Shown here piece after piece: positions 1-5,425 of a stretch of DNA of 10,067 bases. The first letter of the stretch is position 1; every line of letters begins with the position of its first letter. A program made the position numbers and the translations under genes. The notes under the pieces are model-generated. The model saw nothing but the letters and a program-made list of their open reading frames with translations. It had not been told where the DNA came from and did not search any database. The stretch lies in assembly GCA_050011095.1 (NCBI GenBank), contig JBEKJU010000114.1, positions 1-10,067 on the forward strand, in the 5' to 3' direction. The DNA comes from JBEKJU01 sp050011095 (GTDB lineage Bacteria; Desulfobacterota; Syntrophorhabdia; Syntrophorhabdales; WCHB1-27).

Positions 1-419
1 CTTCGAGTGGAAATTCACTAGAAAGGACCTCTCAGGCTTGTTGCATAAACTCTCAAACTCATCTCTGGAGTCGGTTTGTGCGGCATAATACGTCACCGGA
101 CTTTCGAGATAGGGTACTTAGGCGGCAGGGCCGGCTACGACCCAGATAGCTTTTTACACCGCCACGTTGGTCCCGCGTCTATGGCGGTGTGGGGAGCGCC
201 GATAAGAAGCTGTGCATGACCCAGCAGAATATCAGTAGGCAGCCCCCCACAACGAAATCTGGAAAAACAATGCCTAACCTCTTGGCCTCCAGTTTCCAGC
301 CTGAAGTAGTATCATAACAGTTAGTATCTTTCGTAGGACCTTTCCGAAACAGCTCACTTTCTCCCTCAAAAAGGGGTTTTGTTTGGGCAAATCAGCCATT
401 TCATCATAGGAGGCAATTT
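1..419. other. Intergenic region, no gene recognised
   Basis: No convincing reading frame or RNA family is visible here. Three small signals are present. Positions 35-50 resemble the terminal inverted repeats of IS5/IS903-type insertion sequences. A perfect 9-bp inverted repeat pairs 156-164 with 182-190. A weak 4-5 bp hairpin at 362-376 is followed by a T-rich run just before the ribosome site of the next gene. No strong sigma-70 promoter stands out, so the promoter of the downstream gene group is unassigned. Confidence 0.6.
156..190. repeat. Perfect 9-bp inverted repeat (hairpin)
   Basis: The arms 156-164 (ACACCGCCA) and 182-190 (TGGCGGTGT) are exact reverse complements, separated by a 17-nt loop. 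The T-run at 151-155 lies before the stem on the plus strand and becomes an A-run after it on the minus strand. It therefore does not fit an intrinsic terminator in either direction. It could be a protein-binding palindrome or an RNA structure. Function unknown. Confidence 0.5.
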
Positions 420-803
420 GTGAAAAGACTCGTGATTCTGATCATAGGGACCATTCTCTTCGCGCCGATAGTCTGCCTTGCCGGGGAAGAGAAAGCAAAC
501 GAATGCGCCCCGGAGGGTTGCGAGATCGCCACTCCCGTCACGGGTGCTGCCGTCCCGGAGGGTGACGCGACGGAAGCGATACCGACCCCGGAATCCAATT
601 CCGGGGAATCCGCCGGCAAGAAAGTGGCCGGCAAGGTCGAGCGGGCGACGCATCTGTCGTCCATATTCTGCGGGATCTCACCTGCAGCGGGGCTTGCCGC
701 CCTTCCTTGCCTCACAGCGGACGCAGTGAACTTCACGGCTACAGCGGTGGGGTGGATCGTGCGCCACGCGCCTGGAAGAAATGAGAACCGGGAGGGGGAC
801 TGA
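420..803 (+). CDS. Small exported protein of unknown function (127 aa)
   Basis: The start is a GTG with AGGAGG at 408-413 six nucleotides upstream, a near-ideal ribosome site. Residues 1-21 look like a signal peptide: a basic N-terminus (MKR), a hydrophobic core rich in I, L and V, and probable cleavage near CLA-G (residues 19-22). There is no good lipobox. The mature part begins with an acidic, Pro/Glu/Gly-rich segment with one Cys pair (about residues 29-34). It then has a basic patch and a more hydrophobic stretch (about 84-116) with two further cysteines. I do not recognise a family. It lies 76 nt before the clamp gene in the same direction with no terminator between, so co-transcription is possible but the functional link is unclear. 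The C-terminal half is less protein-like and could include drift. Confidence 0.6.
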   Translation: MKRLVILIIGTILFAPIVCLAGEEKANECAPEGCEIATPVTGAAVPEGDATEAIPTPESNSGESAGKKVAGKVERATHLSSIFCGISPAAGLAALPCLTADAVNFTATAVGWIVRHAPGRNENREGD

Positions 804-867
804 CATAAGGAGTTCCAACTCAATCACGCCGAAGCCCGTTTGTAGGTCATCCACTAACATCAAGACT

Positions 868-873
868 AAGGAG
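868..873 (+). promoter_or_regulatory. Ribosome binding site fixing the dnaN start
   Basis: AAGGAG lies six nucleotides before the ATG at 880. The frame is open back to an ATG at 781, but the extra 33 residues are low-quality, overlap the preceding gene and do not resemble a clamp N-terminus. The start at 880 begins with MIIDRKEL, as expected for the family. Confidence 0.75.
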
Positions 874-879
874 CGAAAC

Positions 880-1959
880 ATGATCATCGACAGAAAAGAG
901 CTTCTCGAACCAATGGAAAAGGTCGTGGCCATATCCGGCCGGAAGAGCACCCTTCCTGTCCTTGCCAATGTACTTATAGAGCTTGGCAGTGAAGGAGGCA
1001 GGGTCACCGCCACGGACCTTTCGACCACGGCAATCGCCAGAATCAACTACAAAGCCGAAAACGCGGCGACGTTTCTTGTTCACGGCGACGCCCTCCATCG
1101 TCTCTTGAAGGAACTCGACCCCGGCGACATCGAGATATCCGTGAACGGAAGCATCGAGGTGAAGCAGCGCGACGCCCGCTTCACGATGGCCGGGCAGGAC
1201 CCCCGCGAGTTCCCCGAGGTAACGCGGACGGAGGATACGAGGGAGTCGGTGACAATACCGGCGTCGACTGTCAGGAGGGTCCTCGCCCGTACGGCCTATG
1301 CGGTTTCTCATGACGAGTCGCGGCTTGCGCTCACCGGGCTCTGTCTGGAATGTCGGGACGGGGATCTCAGAGCGGTGGGAACCGACGGCATCCGGCTCGC
1401 CCTCCAAAAAGAAACGCTGGAAGACAAGAAAGACATACAGAAGGTAGTGATACCCCGCGACGCCCTTCAGGATCTACGGCCATTGATCGCGAAAGACGGC
1501 GAGGTTCTCGTGAAGAGGCTCCAGAGGCAGGTTCTCTTTATCGGCCAGGACATGACAGTGGCGACAAATGTTTTGGATGTGCCCTTCCCCGACTATGAAG
1601 CCATCGTGGCGACGAGCAACAAGAACATCATATCCGTGAGCAGAGAGGCTTTCCTGAAGGGCTTGAGGAAGGTCATGACGATCGGCGCCAGGGAGCCCGT
1701 GAAAGTCACGACAAGAACGGAAGAGATTATCCTGTACATAGAGGGCGAGATCGGGAAGGCGAAAGAGACCGTGAGCGCCACCTTCACGGGGAAAGGAGAG
1801 ATAGAGGCGTATTTTCAGCCCAAGTATCTTTTGGATCTCTTCTCCCGGACCCCCGACGATACCGTGCTCATCGAGGCGCCGGACACCTACGGGGCGCACC
1901 TCTTCAAGGGGCTGAACAGCCCTGAGTACGTCACGGTGCTCATGCCGGTAAGGGTATAG
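880..1959 (+). CDS. dnaN: DNA polymerase III beta subunit (sliding clamp), 359 aa
   Basis: This is the homodimeric ring that tethers DNA polymerase III and other clamp-binding proteins to DNA. Landmarks run in family order: RKSTLPVLANVL at 21-32, DPREFPEV at 107-114, AVSHDESRLALTG at 141-153, TDGIRLAL at 168-175 (usually TDGHRLA), IPRDAL at 191-196 and FPDYEAI at 236-242. The C-terminus ends LMPVRV, matching the usual MPMRL that lines the partner-binding cleft. Length is slightly below the usual 365-370, so all three clamp domains are present. The gene is not beside dnaA, recF or gyrB, and I saw no DnaA-box cluster. It may therefore be a relocated main clamp or a second copy. A 61-residue gene follows 10 nt later. 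Family assignment is firm; whether it is the essential copy cannot be told here. Confidence 0.93.
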   Translation: MIIDRKELLEPMEKVVAISGRKSTLPVLANVLIELGSEGGRVTATDLSTTAIARINYKAENAATFLVHGDALHRLLKELDPGDIEISVNGSIEVKQRDARFTMAGQDPREFPEVTRTEDTRESVTIPASTVRRVLARTAYAVSHDESRLALTGLCLECRDGDLRAVGTDGIRLALQKETLEDKKDIQKVVIPRDALQDLRPLIAKDGEVLVKRLQRQVLFIGQDMTVATNVLDVPFPDYEAIVATSNKNIISVSREAFLKGLRKVMTIGAREPVKVTTRTEEIILYIEGEIGKAKETVSATFTGKGEIEAYFQPKYLLDLFSRTPDDTVLIEAPDTYGAHLFKGLNSPEYVTVLMPVRV

Positions 1960-1969
1960 GGAGAAGCGC

Positions 1970-2155
1970 ATGGACGGAAAGGTCCAACTTATTGTGTCTG
2001 TGAAACGGAAGAGTCTCGACAGGATTCTCGACATTGGTACTATGCCCAACCGCGAGGTCAAGGGCACCGAGCTGGAGAAGGAGTACGATGCGCTACAGAA
2101 GGAGCTCGGGTACGCGGTGATCGAGGCCTACAGGAAGACGGGACTGATGCCGTAA
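1970..2155 (+). CDS. Hypothetical 61-aa protein downstream of the clamp gene
   Basis: The ATG start has GGGAG at 1959-1963, which overlaps the last base of the clamp stop codon, with a six-nucleotide spacer. This arrangement suggests shared transcription and possibly translational coupling with dnaN. The product is cytoplasmic in character, with no signal or membrane segment. A strand-like N-terminus (KVQLIVSVKRK) is followed by a charged, probably helical region (about residues 31-57, including ELEKEYDALQKEL). I recognise no domain and see no clear clamp-binding QxxL/F motif, apart from a QKELGY stretch that does not fit well. A role alongside the clamp is only suggested by position. Confidence 0.65.
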   Translation: MDGKVQLIVSVKRKSLDRILDIGTMPNREVKGTELEKEYDALQKELGYAVIEAYRKTGLMP

Positions 2156-2351
2156 AGGGGGATGGGATGGTCTCAGCGAAAATATAGCGACCGGCCTGGT
2201 CCGGAAACTTCACAATGAAAATCGTTCGCTCGCATCCGGGAAAGGCCAGTCATGTCCAAGGCCGGGATGCCAGCGCAGTAAACACGTCGATGATGGACAA
2301 TTAGCGAGTGAAGCGCCATCCCAAAATAGACTGTTCGACTGCACATTTCTC

Positions 2352-2382
2352 AAGGGACGGTCCACACGACGTCCTTTTTTTT
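2352..2382 (+). terminator. Probable intrinsic terminator after the clamp pair
   Basis: The arms 2352-2359 (AAGGGACG) and 2370-2377 (CGTCCTTT) pair over 8 bp including one G-T wobble. They enclose a 10-nt loop, and an eight-T run covers 2375-2382. The orientation fits termination of plus-strand transcription. It lies about 200 nt after the 61-residue gene, so a long 3' tail or an unrelated transcript is possible. Confidence 0.6.
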
Positions 2383-2440
2383 ATGCTCTCCATCTCCTGC
2401 CGAGTATAAAAGGCAGAGGCGCGTTTGGGTGCTGTCGTTC

Positions 2441-2484
2441 GGACAGACATAGACGACGCTGAAAAGTCGTCCCTACCACTGTCC
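2441..2484. repeat. Nested double inverted repeat
   Basis: The outer arms 2441-2446 (GGACAG) and 2479-2484 (CTGTCC) are exact complements. Inside them 2452-2457 (GACGAC) and 2466-2471 (GTCGTC) also pair exactly around an 8-nt loop. The result is a stem, internal bulge, stem structure on either strand. It sits about 55 nt past the stop of the minus-strand PH gene. It has no T-run, so it may be a transcript-end stabiliser or a REP-like remnant rather than a terminator. Confidence 0.45.
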
Positions 2485-2538
2485 AGTTCTCCCATGGCGC
2501 CTTCTGAAGGATGATTCTTCTTGCTGCCGGCGGGTTCG

Positions 2539-3267
2539 TCAAATTCTTTTGGAGTTCTTCCATCCGCGTCCGTCCAGAACGGTCGCGGCCCTATCGTCTT
2601 CCGCCCCTTGCGTGTGGCCTTGGTCGTCCTGGATAGAATGCTCCGCGAAGTACCGGGGCAGCTCGGGCTTCGCATACTCTATCGTGACCCCCCCTCCGCA
2701 ATGGGGGCAACCGATCGCGAAGGGGGGAACGGTCCCCTCGGGGACCTTGAGAACCCTATCTTCGCTATAGCGGCTCGTCTGGCCGGTTGCCGGTTCCGCC
2801 TTGGTCAATTCCTCTCTCTTTTCGCTGAGGACGTTCTTCAAGAGTTGCGGGTTCTCAACGAACTGGATGACCGTCTCGCCCTCCTTCGCGGCGGTCTGGA
2901 CCGACACGGTTCCGTAGTTGAGTATCCTCCCGTAGATGGTCTGCTCCACGGTTATGTCGTTGATCTTGTCCAAGGTGTTCTCCTTGGAATTGTTCGTCAC
3001 CACACCCCATTGATCGATGAGACGGAAGTTGGTCACCACCCAGATATTGGTCCGTCTGTCGAGCCAGGCGTAGAGGAGCCAGCAGACAGCGAATGCGAGG
3101 ACATAGGGCGCGAAGGAATCGAGGAAAACCTGGAGCCCCATGAGCTTGTCCCGGAACACGTAGTAGGCAAGCACGCCCATGAGGACGATGGCGGGCTTTG
3201 CAAGGACAAGCCAGTGCTTCCGGACGACGAGCGCGACGGTTTCGTTTGCCTGGAGTTTCGATCTCAC
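2539..3267 (-). CDS. Membrane protein with bacterial PH domain (bPH2/DUF304-like) and partial zinc ribbon
   Basis: The 242-residue product has two predicted membrane helices. With numbering from the chosen start, these are about residues 18-38 (HWLVLAKPAIVLMGV...) and 52-69 (FAPYVLAFAVCWLLYAW). Next comes a domain with typical bPH2 features at about 70-146: an xxxTNFRLIDQWGVV strand pair, LDKINDITVEQ, then GTVSVQTA and a closing LLKNVLSEK helix. This topology is like YdbS/DUF304 proteins, whose exact roles are mostly unknown. After a linker there is CPHCGG (about 187-192), one knuckle of a zinc ribbon. The expected second CxxC is missing: LPRYFAEH stands where YCxxC would be. The last 40 residues are charged and unlike a folded domain. 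It is transcribed away from the SDR gene. The bPH2 call is fairly sure; no function is assigned. Confidence 0.8.
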   Translation of the reverse strand: MRSKLQANETVALVVRKHWLVLAKPAIVLMGVLAYYVFRDKLMGLQVFLDSFAPYVLAFAVCWLLYAWLDRRTNIWVVTNFRLIDQWGVVTNNSKENTLDKINDITVEQTIYGRILNYGTVSVQTAAKEGETVIQFVENPQLLKNVLSEKREELTKAEPATGQTSRYSEDRVLKVPEGTVPPFAIGCPHCGGGVTIEYAKPELPRYFAEHSIQDDQGHTQGAEDDRAATVLDGRGWKNSKRI

Positions 3268-3272
3268 GGACA

Positions 3273-3277
3273 CCTCC
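3273..3277 (-). promoter_or_regulatory. Ribosome binding site deciding the PH-protein start
   Basis: On the minus strand GGAGG occupies 3277-3273. A GTG at 3273 shares its first base with this motif and is too close to be used. The in-frame GTG at 3267 has a five-nucleotide spacer and is the better start, shortening the protein by two residues from the longest frame. Confidence 0.65.
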
Positions 3278-3394
3278 GCTAGTGGGTTTACTTGCAGAAG
3301 ATATTACTTGGTTCAGTCAGTTCCTAAGTGTTGATTCTTATGAGGCAGATTCGGCTCGCGACGTCTACGATACCGTTTGCGCAAGAAGTAAGGC

Positions 3395-3699
3395 ATGTCT
3401 ACCGGCGCTCACACGGCGCTTGCGACGGCAGAAGCGAGGGGGCCGGCCTCAGTGGAAGGAGAAAGCGACAAGGCAGACATGAGCAGTTTCAGACTTGGCC
3501 GCTGTCGTGCGTATAGGGAAAACGTCTTCGACTCGTTCAATACCACAAAAATGGATTCGTGAACAAGCCAGGGTGGACTGCATTTGTCAGGCAGGCCCCC
3601 AAGCTTCAAGCCAAAGATCAGAAGTCATTGCCACGGCTGGCTGAAGTCGTTAATCCCCAATTTGTCGAAGCGGTCCATCGCTATCAATGGCATTCGTGA
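3395..3699 (+). pseudogene. Possible frameshifted, unidentified reading frame
   Basis: A 55-codon frame starts at an ATG (3395) preceded by a weak AAGG and stops at 3560-3562. A second open stretch in the neighbouring frame, 60 codons with good amino-acid balance, runs 3517-3696 and stops at 3697-3699. Its part after the first stop contains NKPGWTAFVRQAPKLQ and LPRLAEVVNPQFVEAVHRY, which looks like real protein rather than random translation. Joining the two near 3559 would need a one-base shift and give about 100 residues. I do not recognise the family. It may be the decayed end of a gene, a frameshifted small gene or chance. Confidence 0.25.
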
Positions 3700-3765
3700 C
3701 TGCCATGGAGGCATCCGAAACCTTGAGAACAGCGGAACTGGGACCGCTCTTGAGGAAGGTTAATA

Positions 3766-3795
3766 TTGACAGGGCGGAGCGATCAGCATGACAAT
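3766..3795 (+). promoter_or_regulatory. Putative sigma-70 promoter of the SDR gene
   Basis: A perfect TTGACA (3766-3771) is followed after 18 nt by GACAAT (3790-3795), four of six matches to TATAAT. Transcription would start near 3802, leaving a leader of about 20 nt that contains the ribosome site. The position suits the gene starting at 3822. Confidence 0.4.
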
Positions 3796-3821
3796 GAAGT
3801 AATGTACCGAGGAAATGTGCG

Positions 3822-4541
3822 TTGAAAGGCAAGGGCAACGCGATAATAGTTGGGGCGTCGAGCGGCATAGGTGAAGCTCTCGCCCGCCGTTTCACGACTG
3901 AAGGCTACAGGGTCGGTATATGCGCGAGGAGGCTGGAATTGCTTATGGAACTCCAGTCCGCGCTTCCGGGGAGCGTGGTCAAGCAGATGGACGTGAGCAA
4001 GCCCGATGAGGCAGTAGGGCTGTTCCATGGATTAATCGAAGAGATGGGAGGCACCGACATAGTGGTCATGAGCGCCGGAACGGGTTTTATTAACCCGGAA
4101 CTTGAATGGCTCAAGGAAGAAGCGACCATACAGGTGAATGTTACCGGCTTCTGTGCCATCGCCGACGCGGCGGTGAAGTACTTTATAGAGAGGGGGCAAG
4201 GACATTTCATCGCCATATCCTCGGTCGCGGCCCTCTTCGGCTCCCGTCGCGCGCCGGCGTACAATGCATCAAAGGCCTTCGTTTCGAGTTATTTAGAGGG
4301 ACCGCGGGGGAAGATCAAACATCTGCGCCTGCCAGTCACGATAACAGATATCCGGCCGGGTTTCGTGGATACTGCCATGGCTCAGGGTCCCGGCATCTTT
4401 TGGATGGCTTCGCCTCAAGAAGCAGCCCGGCAGATATACGAGGCGATCACGAAGAAAAAGGCCTGCGCCTATGTGACGCGGAGATGGCGGCTCGTCGCGT
4501 GGGTGTCGAGGATCGTGCCCCACTCATTGCTGTCTCGCTGA
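3822..4541 (+). CDS. Short-chain dehydrogenase/reductase (SDR family), 239 aa
   Basis: A classical SDR: an NAD(P)-dependent oxidoreductase acting on an alcohol or ketone that cannot be named from sequence. The Rossmann fold opens with VGASSGIG (10-17, glycines 11, 15, 17). MSAGTG (83-88) replaces the usual NNAG. The catalytic tetrad is visible as N106, S134, Y147 and K151 in SSVAALFG...YNASK. IRPGFVDTAM (187-196) is the usual post-catalytic segment. R36/R37 after the second strand (CARR) suggest NADP(H) preference, by inference. The C-terminus (RRWRLVAWVSRIVPHSLLSR) is an amphipathic basic tail seen in some membrane-associated SDRs. The TTG start is chosen because GAGGA at 3809-3813 lies eight nucleotides upstream and the protein begins directly before the Rossmann strand. 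It appears to be a single-gene unit. Confidence 0.9.
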   Translation: MKGKGNAIIVGASSGIGEALARRFTTEGYRVGICARRLELLMELQSALPGSVVKQMDVSKPDEAVGLFHGLIEEMGGTDIVVMSAGTGFINPELEWLKEEATIQVNVTGFCAIADAAVKYFIERGQGHFIAISSVAALFGSRRAPAYNASKAFVSSYLEGPRGKIKHLRLPVTITDIRPGFVDTAMAQGPGIFWMASPQEAARQIYEAITKKKACAYVTRRWRLVAWVSRIVPHSLLSR

Positions 4542-4687
4542 ACACCACCTGCTTTCCATCCGTAATTCTCTGCTCGGCCGAATCCTTTACTAGTAGATGC
4601 AGCGCGGGTTCTCGTCATGAACGCCTTTTCGGGGATTGTACGGCAATGGTGATAGGGCAGTAATTTGTCCTCTTCATTCGGTAGCCG

Positions 4688-4792
4688 CTATTCGTCGACG
4701 GGGCTCCTGCCTCCAAGGATGTTTGCCTTGGTCACGTGGATATAGATCATGGCCGTCTGAATGTTCTGGTGGTGGCCGGCTTGGGTAAAAAT
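4688..4792 (-). pseudogene. C-terminal remnant of a tyrosine recombinase (integron-integrase/Xer-like)
   Basis: On the minus strand the last 34 codons before a TAG (4690-4688) end with TAMIYIHV and GGRSPVDE. This closely matches the C-terminus of integron integrases and related recombinases, which read like LGHxxVxTTMIYTHV...GVRSPLDxL. Both the GH histidine and the nucleophilic tyrosine of MIYxH are retained, but everything upstream (catalytic Arg, Lys, HxxR and the DNA-binding domain) is absent in all frames on this strand. AGHHQNIQTAM has one residue more than the family between GH and M, consistent with a duplicated CAC codon in CCACCACCAG. The abrupt loss of homology at about 4792 marks a deletion or rearrangement. 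It is non-functional as a recombinase. Confidence 0.7.
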
Positions 4793-4853
4793 CTGAAGCC
4801 GAACCACCTCTTTATGTGATAGATTGCAGAAGAGGAGAAAGGGGAGAAGCCAA

Positions 4854-4937
4854 ATGCAATACGGAGCAGAAAGCATTGAAAGGACAATCTGTGAAATGAC
4901 TGGGTATGCGAAACTGGCAGAAGTCCTGAGATCCTGA
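4854..4937 (+). CDS. Possible 27-aa small protein
   Basis: ATG at 4854 has GGGGAG at 4841-4846 seven nucleotides upstream. The frame encodes 27 residues (beginning MQYGAESIERT) and ends with TGA at 4935-4937. No signal or membrane segment is visible and no family is recognised. The ribosome site is the only positive evidence. It lies immediately beyond the break point of the integrase remnant, so it could be a fragment of whatever replaced the integrase body. Confidence 0.2.
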   Translation: MQYGAESIERTICEMTGYAKLAEVLRS

Positions 4938-5018
4938 GGCAAACGCCTGCCTGGATGATCAATATCGTGGCAGATTAAACCGACAGCCTACATGAGATTA
5001 TTTAATCAAGGATTCTCC

Positions 5019-5231
5019 ATGCAACCATTCCATTATATCGTTCTTTCCATGCTCATCCTCTACGTTGCCGTATGCTTCGGCAAGATCGCCGCAAAGAACG
5101 GGAGGAACCCTCTCCTGTGGGGAATTTTTTCCATCATTACACCCGTAAATCTTATCATTTTGGGATACTGGGCATTCAGTGGAAAGAAGCAGAAACGCAA
5201 GGCAGGCCAAAAGAAAAAGGTTAGGAGATGA
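5019..5231 (+). CDS. Small membrane protein, 70 aa
   Basis: The ATG at 5019 is preferred because AAGGA (5008-5012) lies six nucleotides upstream. An in-frame ATG at 4992 would add nine residues but has no ribosome site. The protein has two hydrophobic segments, about residues 4-20 (FHYIVLSMLILYVAVCF) and 33-54 (LWGIFSIITPVNLIILGYWAF). They are joined by a short polar loop containing AAKNGRNPLLWG. The tail is strongly basic (KKQKRKAGQKKKVRR), so by the positive-inside rule the C-terminus is cytoplasmic. The AKxKGRNPxxWxxxx(F/L) type of loop occurs in many small bacterial two-helix proteins of unknown function. It stands alone, with no operon partner evident. Confidence 0.7.
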   Translation: MQPFHYIVLSMLILYVAVCFGKIAAKNGRNPLLWGIFSIITPVNLIILGYWAFSGKKQKRKAGQKKKVRR

Positions 5232-5362
5232 ATCTATCGTCATGAAGGAGAAGGGCCGCGGCTGGTGCGAGCCCCGACGATCCTTCGCCAAACCTGCGTT
5301 TTGAGGATCACATACCTGGTTCAGTGTACCTGTTTGGGTCAGCCTTGCTTGAGGATCAGGAG

Positions 5363-5422
5363 ATGCTTGACTTTGCGGGACGATACGACCGCCAAGTGTC
5401 GCCGTTTTTCAGATGGAGGTAA
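5363..5422 (+). CDS. Possible 19-aa leader peptide before the ribonuclease gene
   Basis: The ATG at 5363 has AGGA four to eight nucleotides upstream. It encodes 19 residues (MLDFAGRYDRQVSPFFRWR) and stops at 5420-5422, three bases before the GTG start of the ribonuclease gene. The stop overlaps the region of its Shine-Dalgarno sequence, so translation of this frame could couple to the downstream gene. There is no recognised family, and chance is a serious alternative. Confidence 0.2.
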   Translation: MLDFAGRYDRQVSPFFRWR

Positions 5423-5425
5423 GAG

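Larger units (their letters stand above)
2156..2538. other. Convergent intergenic region with structured DNA
   Basis: This 383-nt gap lies between the end of the plus-strand clamp pair and the end of the minus-strand PH-domain gene. It contains a terminator-like hairpin with T-run (2352-2382), a short imperfect inverted repeat (arms 2397-2401 and 2412-2416) and a nested double hairpin (2441-2484). No gene is evident. Open frames across it lack ribosome sites and recognisable content. Confidence 0.6.
3268..3821. other. Divergent intergenic region with possible gene remnant
   Basis: This stretch separates the divergently transcribed PH-domain and SDR genes. It holds the PH ribosome site, a possible broken reading frame (3395-3699) and a sigma-70-like promoter just before the SDR gene (3766-3795). 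An FseI-type palindrome (GGCCGGCC) is at about 3440-3447 and has no evident role. No complete gene is recognised. Confidence 0.55.
4542..5018. other. Intergenic region holding an integrase scar
   Basis: The gap after the SDR gene carries no intact gene. Its middle (4688-4792, minus strand) encodes the C-terminal end of a tyrosine recombinase. A possible 27-codon frame lies at 4854-4937 on the plus strand. The remaining parts, 4542-4687 and 4938-5018, show nothing recognisable beyond the ribosome site of the next gene. Confidence 0.6.

Noticed and set aside
156..190. Hairpin as an intrinsic terminator
   Set aside because: The T-run precedes the stem on the plus strand and becomes an A-run on the minus strand, so neither orientation fits.
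272..278. GCCTAAC, the inverse core of an integron attC site
   Set aside because: No matching GTTRRRY core with paired inner sites was found within the next 150 nt, and the integrase scar is over 4 kb away.
781..879. N-terminal extension of the clamp to the ATG at 781
   Set aside because: It overlaps the preceding gene, lacks homology to clamps, and the ATG at 880 has a good ribosome site.
2521..3282. Plus-strand open frame of 253 codons opposite the PH-domain gene
   Set aside because: It has no ribosome site or domain, while the minus-strand frame has membrane helices and bPH2 features.
5236..5281. Inverted repeat ATCGTC/GACGAT with inner GGGC/GCCC after the small membrane-protein gene
   Set aside because: The arms are only six and four bases with a wide internal gap and no T-run, which is too weak to call a terminator or regulatory RNA.
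5301..5358. Direct repeat of TTGAGGATCA (5301-5310 and 5349-5358)
   Set aside because: Only ten bases and two copies. It could be chance, and it does not look like a CRISPR or iteron array.
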